Positions 46,001 to 55,429 of a stretch of DNA of 64,000 nucleotides are shown here, one piece after another; the stretch's first letter is position 1; each line of letters starts with the position of its first letter. The translations under genes and the position numbers were made by a program. This DNA is from Gloeopeniophorella convolvens. Its lineage: Eukaryota; Basidiomycota; Agaricomycetes; Russulales. The notes beneath the pieces were generated by a model. The model saw only the letters and a program-made list of their open reading frames with translations, ran no database searches and was not told where the DNA came from. The stretch lies in assembly GCA_022496205.1 (NCBI GenBank), contig WTXD01000067.1, forward strand, positions 62,001-126,000, written 5' to 3'.

Positions 46001-46466
46001 GGGGAGTCAAGGGTCTGAGGAGAAAAGGTATGCGTAGTAGCGCGTACTAATGTTGGAGTGGAGCGCAAGTCGCGTTCCGCTCAGACTTTCGGCCGGGCCG
46101 CTAGCCCGGATCCTTGCCCGATACCCCATCCACTCCCACTTCCGCTTAGCTCGCCCGCTTTCTCCCTAGCACCTGTATGCAAAAATCGGCACCAAGCGCC
46201 GCCTTTGCAACCTGGCTGTGCGCTGCAAATTACGCAACCGAGACGCACATATGGCGGGTGTGCAAGGCTTATAGTACGCCGTTTCTACCGTATCCGGCCT
46301 TTGTGAGCCCCAGTTCCTGAAACTCCCTTTGATTGCCCCGATGTAAACACCCTACAATACCCCTTAGTACCACCTTCTGTAGTACCCCTTAGTACACCCT
46401 TCTGTAGTATACAAAGTAGTGTGCACCGGCTATGAATAGCGGTGCTTTTCATCTGCTCTCCCTTCA
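46001..46466. promoter_or_regulatory. Upstream region of the KDZ-Ulp1 gene
   Basis: Probable promoter and leader. A degenerate GC palindrome (GGCCGGGCCGCTAGCCCGG, about 46092) resembles the hairpins at 1142 and 1885. A repeated GTA.TACCCCTTAGTAC.ACCTTCTGTAGTA word occurs twice at about 46355-46410. There is no further gene. Confidence 0.35.
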
Positions 46467-47493
46467 CCCGAGACGCGCTGCCTGCAGCGGCGCCTGTCTT
46501 ACTTGCGCACAGACAACAGGATATGCACGATGAGACACGTGAAGGCGTGCGAAGCTAGTGAATACTTGGATCCTAGGGTTTGTGTAGTCATATTCGTGGT
46601 GGTCACAATGTGGGGCAACGCTTTTACAATGGCAATCGTAACCGTCACCGATAAACCGCCATCCTCTTCGTCAGTCGCTTAAGACAACAGCTGCCCAACT
46701 AACACAAAACATTGCGGCAGAGGTTGTGCTGGCTCATGACAAGGACTCGCAGCGGTGCGGAGCAAAGTCGGACTCCGAGGAAGTCTGACAAGCGGGAGGA
46801 GTGCGAAGGGAAAGGGGAATTGCGATGGGTGAAGCACTGATATTCGAAGCTTGTGTTTAGTACATTTTATACTACATATATATACGTGGCCATAAGGCAT
46901 GTAGCGCGTCTACAGCGAGGCAGTCGCGTTAAATTTCGGGTGTTGGAGCTCGGAAGGCCAGGTGAAACAGAAACGTACAAAAGTGACGACGCGCCGACGA
47001 TTACTGCCCCTCTGTTAACTGCGTAGTCTTGCTGTGCGTCATCAGTTTGTGGAGGCAGACCTTGGCATCGCTTCTTGCATGCAGGTGCTAGCGAGATTGT
47101 GGTTGGGCGGGAAATCGGTCCGGTCGGAAGTCCAAGTGCGGAATGGAGCGCAACTTACGCTGACAACCTGAAACTCTGGGCGCTGTGCCCTGTGTTCGAT
47201 GGGCCACATGCATCGGACGCGCTGACATGTGTTCGTTGGTTCGCTTGTCGTTGTTCGATGCACTGTACGGTTGAACAGGTTGAGCTTCTCGAAATCTGGA
47301 GTCGGAGCGGCGGAAGCTGGCGGAAGCGCTCCAGCATGAGAACGAGGGAAAGCCCTTTGCAAGCAAGGCAAATGGGCGATTGGGCGCCACGCACACCTGA
47401 AACCACACCCACACGCGACATCTTCAGAGGAGGGAAACAGCGAGTGCGGGGAGAGCTCAAACACGCGCGCTCCGCGTCTGATCCAATCGCAAC
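46467..47493 (-). repeat. R1 long repeat, copy B
   Basis: Aligns along its length with 21905-23034 (see that entry for shared blocks). It ends with GGCGCCACGCACACCTGAAACC, GAGTGCGGGGAGAGCTC and GATCCAATCGCAAC, the R1 terminal blocks. The palindrome GCAAACGC...GCGTTTGC is missing here. A degenerate R2 word (CTTTGCAAGCAAGG, about 47355) lies about 130 bp from the end. Confidence 0.65.
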
Positions 47494-47666
47494 GGAGACT
47501 GAAACGTATTGATAAGGCAGTGGTTAAATATTTACAAGGTATACTGGGATGGGCAGCATCAAGATAGTACTAGGAGAAGCCTCAAGAAATTCCACAATGG
47601 CTCGGCACGGTGTTCTTTGAACAACAAGCTGACTGTTATGTGAGAAGTTGTCACCTCATCCCATAG

Positions 47667-48500
47667 TCAATTCTCCCCATCCGAAGAGGCGGAGGTAGAT
47701 GACTTTGCTCTCCTTTTTCCTTTCACCTTGGTGGGAGTTGATGGGCGATCACGAACTCCAACACGAGCCTTCTTCCTCATACGGTGGATGGGAGGTTCAG
47801 AGCAGTTGTGGGCGGCGATAAGGTCCGAGGCCATCATGAGAGTGCAACCGGGGCAGAGTGAGATGACTCTGGCAAAGTCTGGAATGGAGATTCCGGGGCG
47901 CTCGTTGTCAAGCAGCTTGAGTACTTGTTGCTTGGCGTGCTCGAGGCCGGCAGGCTGCAGTGCAAGCCTCAGATGTTGCAAGAGAGCCAAGCCTTCATCG
48001 GTTGGAAAATCGAAAGGCGCTACGAAGAAAGCATGAGTGAACGGGGGATCAACGTTTGTGTCACAAGGCTCACTGTTATTTTCGGGAGTGGTCGGAGACC
48101 CAAGACACGCGGACTGCAGGCTCGCGGGTTTGATAAGGACAGGCGAAACATCGTCTATGTGCAGCTTAGAGCCTAGTGACACGGCCGGGGGTGAGGCGTC
48201 CAGCTCTTCCGCCTCCGGGAAAGCGGGCGAAAGATGCAAGAGGGTGTCATGGCGGCGGAGAGCACGAGATGAACGGCCTATTGAGACGTGTCAGGCAGTG
48301 AATGTGATGAGGCGAATGGACTTACTTATTGTTTTGTTAGGAGTGACGAAGGGGCTGTTTCTGACCGTGCGGGGATGCGAGTCACAGGAGTTGCTAGGAG
48401 AGCATGGCAGAAAGGCCGCGTTGGGGACAGAGGGCGGGGTTGGAGGGGTTCCTTGAGGAGGTGCAGGGAGTGAGGCTCCAGCCGGGGGTGTCCGGGCCAT
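47667..48500 (-). CDS. Unknown three-exon gene A2 (243 aa), paralogue of A1
   Basis: Exons 48500-48326, 48277-48074 and 48019-47667 (732 nt) have the same intron phases as A1: phase 1 at both introns, with Ser encoded across the first. The N-terminus shares PAPPQG and PTPPS with A1. Exon 2 begins SRALRRHD and exon 3 has LLQHLRLALQPA, EHAKQQVLKLL, LCPGC and MAS. The tail is basic and Ser-rich and ends SSDGEN. The minus-strand promoter also matches A1 (TTTAAAGG at 48559-48552). I recognise no family. Retention of phase, frame and core residues after substantial divergence implies past selection on the protein. R1 copy B ends 170 bp downstream, and an R1 copy likewise lies downstream of A1. Confidence 0.75.
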
Positions 48501-48690
48501 GGGAGAAGGATAGTGCTAGAGAAGTGAAGAGACCGGCCGCTCAGCGCTCAGCCTTTAAAGGACGTCCGCCTATCTGCTTTGCCCTGCTGTCTCCCAGAGG
48601 CGGGGCACGTTATCCATGTCGGACGTTGAGTGCGAGTTGAACGTTGAGCTTCGCTGAAGCTTCCGCGTCACGCACCTCCGGGATCCACCA
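48501..48690 (-). promoter_or_regulatory. Upstream region of gene A2, shared with A1
   Basis: Reverse complement aligns with 1-168: GGATCCCGGAGGTGC, a GCCTCTGGGAGACAGCAG block, CCTTTAAAGG and a conserved start context. Homology cannot be followed on the A1 side past the window edge. Confidence 0.55.
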
Positions 48691-50110
48691 ATGCTCTAGC
48701 GGTGGCGTCTTGAAGGCAGCCCTCGTTCCTCAAGGCCCTTCCTCTAACTCGGGCTGCTCTTCAGTGACAGAAGCGCGGAGCTGCCATGCTGTGGAAATGG
48801 AAAAGTCTAAAGGGGGCGGCGAGGGTCACTAGTAAGGACGTGCGCATAAAGTCCGGCTGCAACGCACCTTCGGTTGACAGCTGGCCGTGGAGGAATTTGA
48901 AGATAAAACTAGTTAGAGAGGGCGCAGGTCTCTGGCATAGAATCAGTGCTAAGGCCGCACACAAATGAGGGAATGTGCCCACCCCGTTGTTGATTTAGGG
49001 GCTCCGATTTCCAGGCTCTACTACTCGCAGACGGAACGTCGCCTAGTGCCACGTCTAGATCCGCGCAGACAGCGCGTGCACCCGATCTACGGTTGAACGT
49101 TGACTTCTCGAGCTGCATCCGGCCATGCCTTGTGTGCTTTTAGACGGTAGTCTCAAGAGCAACGCAGGCAAGGTTACCGAGTCGTGAGTGGGGTTCTGTC
49201 CGGTAATCTCGTGCAGGGACTGAGTCATACAGAAAGCTGACGCCGATGTTCAGCCAAATACATCTTTCAGCGGGATCCCTATTTAGCAACACCCAGCCCA
49301 CACCTGCTCCGGCTTGGTTTGCTAGCCCTCCACGCCATGCTCAGACTGAAGGGTTGCGTGCAGGTATAAAGCCGCCATCTCGAGGGGAGATGTGAACGAC
49401 GTAGGGAAGTAGGATGGTTTCGACACGTTTAAGGGCGAGCACAAGGTTAGAGCGAGCATAGAGGAGATGTTCGGGCGGAGCGAGCGGGAGCGTGCGCTAG
49501 TCTCCGTTGCCGACCTTATGCCGATCGCGGAAGGCTGTCGTGAGTCCGCGATGATTAAGAGCGGAGCGTGAGATAGGAGTGGCGTCTGCCAGTTGGCAGC
49601 GTACAGCCGATATCAGACAGCTTCGGGTGTGAAATTCGAGAACAATGGAAATGGATTGTGCGTTGCAGCATACAACGACTCAGAGGAGTCGAAAGGATAC
49701 AAAGGGGCAGTCGCGAGTGGCATCGAGGATCGAGGATATACAACTATAGCGCCCGTACCTAACCTCATCCGACCGAAGAAGTCCGACGGGTGATGGGAGA
49801 ACATAGACGTGAGGAAGAGATGGGTCCAATTGGCAGAATATGGGGAAGGCAGGTCGGATTGGCGCAGGTTACTGTACCGTGATCACATGCACCACGTGCT
49901 TAATCCAGTGCGCTTACTGCGACCGGGAGCACCGACGTCGTTCATCCTCAAACGCCGCGCCGCCCATCTCGACGCCCTCCTCGTCCCCACAGCACCTCCT
50001 CAGGCCCACTGACCTGCTGCAGTTTCGCGGTACCTCCTCCAACTTCGTCGCGTCGCGCTACGCTCGCCGCCCCAATTCCACCTCCCGCCCTGCTTCTGCG
50101 GAGTGAGTTA
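48691..50110. other. No supported gene
   Basis: Short frames only. 49500-49550 is a diverged copy of 39518-39570. A frame near 49930-50106 (plus) reads like a gene fragment (FRGTSSNFVASRYARRP) but is not recognised. Confidence 0.3.
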
Positions 50111-51310
50111 CTCAGCTACTCGAACGCCGGGCTGAAGCCCGAGGTCCTGCGCGCCACAACGACAGGCGCAGCGACAACGCGCGCCATCGCCTCCGTCCCG
50201 ACGCAAGCGGGCGGAGGGCACACGAATCGTCGCTTGAAGAATTGAGAAGCGGAAGTGGTGGTGGTCGCGGCGGCGGCGGCGGTGGCGGTTGAGGGCTCGG
50301 CGCGTCGACCAGCGCCGTGATGGCGGTCGTCAAGCGCAACGGAGTCGGTCGAGCGCGCAGTGTAGGAGCGGCGTATGTGCCTATGGGTGAAGGTCGGGCG
50401 CGTCGAGAAAAGCAACACGCGCGTGGGGGCGAGGGCAGGTCGAGAGAGACAAGACACGCACACCGCCTGCCGTGAATCTGATGCTTCGTTCCTTGCGTGA
50501 GAGATGCACGATAGGTTCCCTCTGCAGCGCGCGTTACTCAAGTGCTGGGCTGAGGCGCGAGGTCGAACGGGCACGGCGACGGAGAGTACACTCAGCGTTG
50601 CCCGAAGACGTGCCAAGCTGGGGCCGCGGTGGTCGGTGCATCAGCCAATGGCGTGACGATGGTCGCGAAGCGCGGCTAGGGCGTTGGCGCCGCGTCGCGA
50701 CGGGTCGGTGGAGGCGTGTGCACCTGGATGTGAGGGTCAAGCACGTCGAAAAAAGCACGGGCGCGCACGCCGTACACGGCGGGAGTAAGGGCGGGCAGAA
50801 ACTGGCAGGAAGGGCAGAGGAGGAGGAGGCAAGATACGCACGTCGCCAGAGGTCTCAGCGGTCGCCCCAAATTGTGACGCACCGCCCCTTGCGCGCATGC
50901 GAGTGCATGATTGCCTGGAATACAACGCACGGGTGCATGGTAGGTTCCTTCTTCTGGGAGCTGCGGAGAGCGCATGCACCCCCGCCCGGAGGTGTACCAA
51001 GCGATCGCAGTGGCGGCAGCGGTTGCAGACCAGGCGCATCGATCAGCACCCGTAACAGTAGCCACAAAAACAACCAAAACGCCGGCGCCACGCCGCAGTG
51101 GGTCGGTCGAGGTGTGTGCGTCTGGGCGCGAGGGTCGGTCACTTCGAAAGAGCGCGCGCACGCACAGCGCAGGCGCGCGAGAGTAGGGGCGGGCAGGGCA
51201 TGGGCCAGCAATGCTGACGAGTGACGCAATGGACGAGATATGGTGCGTGTGGTGGGTGAGTACCGCTTGCGAGGAAAGGCAGAGTCGTGTGGCAGTGGTG
51301 GAGGTTTGGG
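50110..51310. repeat. GC-rich tandem repeat of about 370-400 bp, three diverged units
   Basis: Starts near 50340, 50700 and 51105 share GGTCGGTCGAG or GGTCGGTGGAG, then GTGTGYG..T..G.G...GAGGGTC, GTCGAAAA, GCGCGC.C, GGGCGGGCAG, and in the first two TGCATG or GATGCACGATAGGTTCC-like ends. Long frames on both strands come from base composition. Confidence 0.5.
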
Positions 51311-52249
51311 CGCGCTTATGTGCTGTACTAGCTCTGACAAAAAGGTTGGAAACACTCTGATGTAAGCAAATCAAGAAGCGTCGCTTACTGTAAAGGCTCG
51401 TGTTGGTGCTGTTGTGGCAGCCAGGGGATATCAGACCAGATTTTGAGGAGCTTCAAGGTGACTGAGTAATGAGACCTGATTGTACATTACATACGAAGCA
51501 TGGATGTCAACGGGAATGTAAGATTTCGTGGAAGAGTGCTCGGAGCTCATGGTGACGGTGCACGAGACGCCTGACACGTGTGTTTCCAAACTTTATGTCG
51601 GCACGTGCAAACCATCTTCTGTGCATGCATACCGCTCCTACTTATTTCATCAGACGGCGCGGTAACTCGGGAGATGTTACGTGCCTTGCCAGAACACCAC
51701 TCCTGCGCCCTCTGTACTTGCTGGTGGAAGACTTCGGTGCTACGTGCCGCTTTCTCCAACTTAGCGATGGTTCAGAAGCTGGTCGAACGGCTCCTCATCA
51801 GAGGGCCGCGATTTTGGCGGGCCTATGAGAAGTCATGAATGACTTCGCCGCGAGTAACCTGCTCGATCTTGGCGCACCGCGTACAATGCGTTTATGTATT
51901 ACCGCCAGTCCAACTTGTCTATCTCACACTTCTTACACATTTCTCTGTCGACGGACACCACTTCACCTCCGCTCTTTGATCACCTCAACTCGGACGAGGA
52001 GGAATTTGACCCACTCGACATCTTCCTTACCGACGAGCGCAGTGGCTCGGACTATAAGCTGCTTGAGGGCGACGGCGATGATAACTGTGGCGCGGATTTA
52101 GCTAACTTCCAATTTCGCGTTATGGCGGACTTTACGCTTCACGTCTGATGCACCCGCATGGCCCTTCCCATCGATCCCAAACCCCACCCTGTACCCGACC
52201 AACCACCCAGCACGTGTTGTCCGCACACTCGCAACAGACGCCGGTGCGC
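51311..52249. other. Weak coding-like stretch, unassigned
   Basis: Plus frame 51894-52148 encodes 84 aa with an acidic middle (DEEEFDPLDIFLTDERS). It has no relatives in the window and no splice partners that I can support. The rest is unremarkable. Confidence 0.25.
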
Positions 52250-52960
52250 TCTGTAAGCACACAACCACGGGTGAACACCAACACATAAGTGGTGCGAGAC
52301 GGAGATCCTAGACGTTGAACGTTGAAGGTGCGCAGCAGCGCGAGGTGGGGTCTAGTGGGAAAGACAAATGGAGGGAGTGCAGAGGGAAGAAGGGCAACGC
52401 GAATGGGGAAGTGCTGCCATTCGTAGCCTGTAATTAGTACAGTTTATACCACAACGTTTGAGGGATGTTTCAGTGTGTTTACAAGGGGGAAATCACAAGA
52501 GGTTTCGGGAGCTGGGGCTCGAGTAGGCCGGACACAACAGAAACGTACACAAAGCGACGACACGCTTGTCACCATACCTTCGTCTGCAACTGCGTAAATT
52601 GGCCGTGCATCCTCATCGAGTGGAGGCGGAACCCGGGGCCAATTTTTCATGCGAGGACCAGAGAAGATGCGGTCAAACGAAGCGGAAGTGGGAGTAAGCG
52701 GGGCAAGGCGGGGCATTGAGAAAGGGTCCGGGAAGTCGGCCCGCTCGGAAGTCCGAGGGTTGCGCTCCAGCGAAATATCATTGAGTGCACGTTTGGTTTT
52801 CGACAAACGCGCAGCGTTCACACACCATAGTTACACCATTCTTGTATTACTTACTACTCAACATTCCGTAATGAAGCCATGTTGGTTGGGTGATGCTTAC
52901 GTGCGACACTGATGGAGTGAAGGAACAATCGAGTGCGGCGACTGCGCATACGTACAACCT
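52250..52960 (-). repeat. R1 long repeat, copy C (partial)
   Basis: In the same orientation as copies A and B. Matches are AGTGCAGAGGGAAGAAGGG, GAAGTGCTG..ATTCGTAGC, TTAGTACAGTTTATACCACA, GCCGGACACAACAGAAACGTA, GTGGAGGCGG, CTCGGAAGTCC and, at about 52798, ACAAACGCGCAGCGTT. The terminal GAGTGCGG block follows at about 52930. The outermost R1 end is not seen. Confidence 0.55.
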
Positions 52961-53247
52961 CCAACCACAACAAAACAAACAACGCGGGGATCAGCGGATG
53001 TAACAAATATAGACAGTCTGGTCGAAGAAGCCTACGTAGGGCACGGCTGTACAGTTTTATTCAAGCAGGGTTATGAACGTTACGAGCCAATGCAGCGATT
53101 GCGCGGCGGGCATTGCCAAGCATCTTTGCAAGAAAATACTGCTTAGCCTCTTGATAGCTTTGGAAGCAACGAACTGTGGGTATTGATTGACTGTTCCAGA
53201 CATCTACAAAGCACTCCCTGTTTGAGAAGAAGTCAGTTCAGTTGGAT

Positions 53248-54569
53248 TCACGTGGCAGTAAGGACTAACTGGCTGGGGTCATAAATGCCACTGCTGCTCG
53301 GTTCAATGATGACAAAGTAGGTACCGGGATAGGAAGAAGCTGAGGACGTTGGAATTTCTGGGCCCATAAGGTCTGCAGCTACAGCCTGAGGTGATGGCCC
53401 GTGCAAACCAGACCCTAGACCTGCCAACTCCGGCTTTGCATCGCCTCCTTCATCCATCCAAGGGTCTGCGAGAGACAGGTGGGTGGAGAGCGTCATGGGT
53501 GAAGGATACTGCACAGGGGAAGGAGAATGGAAATGGTGAGACAAGTGGTTGCACGGGGAGGGCGGAGTTGGTGAGGGAGGGAAGGCAATGAGAGGAGCGC
53601 GGGCCGAGCTCATAGAAGACGTTAGTGTCTCAGGAGGTGCATGCTGGAGAGGGGAATGGTGCCTAGAAGCCGAAAACGACGGTGAAGCACCCCGCCTATT
53701 GCTGAGAGGTAGTTGTGTGAAATTGGGGGCTGGAGGGCTAGGAGAGGGGGCGGGGGCGCATACTGGCGGAGGTAGCACGCCTGTGCCTTGGCTATAGGTG
53801 CTGAAGGGCAGATAGATGTCAGAGCACATTGGACGAGCACGGGGTGCATCTGCATTCTGAAACCAAACCAGTAAAACAAGAGTGTAAGTGAGCGGGTTAG
53901 GTTGAGAACGAAAAGCTTACGAGTACACCCGGTGGCACAGCGGCGCTGGTAAAAGGGGGCTGAGGGCCTCTCTGACACGATGGGCGACCACCGGCAACAG
54001 CGTTGGTTGCAAAATCTGCCGCAACTTGTCGAATGGCGATAGCGAGCCTTGTCTCCACCGCTGCCAGTGCGTCCTCAGGGCGGTAGTCAGAGACCGCCGG
54101 GCCACTAAACCCGCACGCTGGATCAACTGCTCAGGGGGCATTAGCTACAGCGCAGGGTCACAACCGTTTAGCTATGAATCTTACAACGCAAGCTCATCGA
54201 ATACGGCCGCGGGCTAGCACGAGGTTGGGAGGGGACGAGTCGCACAAAAAACAGGGGTGCTTTATGCCAGAGCAAAGACCCACTGAATAAGGCCAATTCT
54301 AGCAAGTGATCGGGGTGAAGAAGGACTTACAGGGTTTGAGGCCTTGAGGGCCAAGAACTTCCACATGGGCTTGCTTCCATAGCAGAACGTCGGTCCAAGT
54401 CAAAGAAAGGCATCCCATTTTCTTTGCTTAGCACTTGGTTCCGGAGTCTCTTCTTGCCGTGGAAGGCAGCCGATGAGTTTGGATAAGAGCCTGGCCAGTG
54501 CAGATCAAACTGCCATGCGTACCAGCATATCTGATCGTCCTGCGAAGCGTGATGCGTTTCTGCCTGCAA
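53248..54569 (-). CDS. Hypothetical Pro/Ser-rich protein, multi-exon
   Basis: Three minus segments with GTAAGT/GTAAGC donors between them look like one gene. 54569-54333 has CWYAWQFDLHWPGSYP. 54141-53920 is basic and helical (LTTALRTHWQRWRQ, LPVVAHRVREALSPLL). 53829-53248 is a 193-aa Ser/Pro-rich region ending YPGTYFVIIEPSSSGIYDPS. The phase of the last junction does not agree with the longest frame, so the structure is uncertain and the last exon could be its own gene starting at 53829. I recognise no family and cannot propose a function. The region is otherwise free of repeats. Confidence 0.35.
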
Positions 54570-55340
54570 ACGCGCGTGTCACGGTGTAACAAGGGGCAGC
54601 GTTTACTTAAGAGGCATCAGCTAAAACCGGGTGGTGAACAGCCCTTCTACTACTGCCACAGGCGATTCCCAAAACGTAGGCCCTGCTCTGATAGTCTGAG
54701 CGCATTTGGTCGGGTGCGAGCGTGGGAAGGAAACCTTGGGCTTGGAGCTTGGAGCTTGGAGGCCCACAAACTTCTGCACAGTTGGGAGACCCGTCGGGTA
54801 AAGTCACAGGGAGCGACGGTCTTGACAGGTGTTGCTGGGATGGGCGACATGCGTGCCGAAAGAAGCCTTCAGTCCCACACGGCACGCGCTGCCTCACCGT
54901 TCATCTGCATCAGACCCTGCGACACACCACGGGATGACTGTCTTTCACGGTCGGACGAGGTTAGCAACGGATATTTGCCTTGGTAACCCCAACCGTTGCC
55001 TTGCTTGCAAGGTTATCCCAGGTCATATTGGTTATCTCGGTTGATAATTGTCGAAGTTCGGTTTGCATCGTAGCACGTGATTCGTCACAGATAGCGTACG
55101 TTTTGGTAAGCTGCATGGTGCCCCACAGACCCTCCGAGCCCCCGGAACCCCCGTGAGGGTCCCTCGCGCGGTTGTGGCCTATGTGTGGCCACCGCTTTGT
55201 CGCTGTTGAAGCAGCCCAGAATCACTACTCATGACAATAGACTGACTTCGCATTTCACAACCCCCGCCGGCCCCTTACTCGTACCTACTTACTCGATTCG
55301 AAACAATGCACCTGTATTATGTACTAGTGCGACCGCGTCT
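54570..55340. other. No supported gene; inverted R2 palindrome within
   Basis: Holds CCTTGCTTGCAAGG at 54999-55012, the reverse-complement form of R2. Frames at 54498-55044 overlap each other on both strands and show no motif. Confidence 0.35.
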
Positions 55341-55378
55341 TGGCGTAGACCGCCTGTTGCGGAATATAAATGCTGACC

Positions 55379-55428
55379 AAAAAAAAAAAAGAAAAAAAAG
55401 AAAAAAAAAAAAAGAAAGAAAGAAAAAG
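55379..55428. repeat. A-rich homopurine tract
   Basis: About 50 bp of A with scattered G. The sequence after it (AGGGCTGCCCGCCGCGGCAG and GTTGCTTGC) resembles 21833-21870, which lacks the poly-A. It may be a retroposed tail or slippage in a simple repeat. The poly-Phe frames it creates on the minus strand are artefacts. Confidence 0.6.
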
Positions 55429-55429
55429 G

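Noticed and set aside
21905..47493. R1 long copies A and B as the two LTRs of one retrotransposon
   Set aside because: No gag or pol between them, spacing of 23 kb includes a nested DNA transposon, and a third copy plus inverted copies exist. A TIR or MITE origin is at least as likely.
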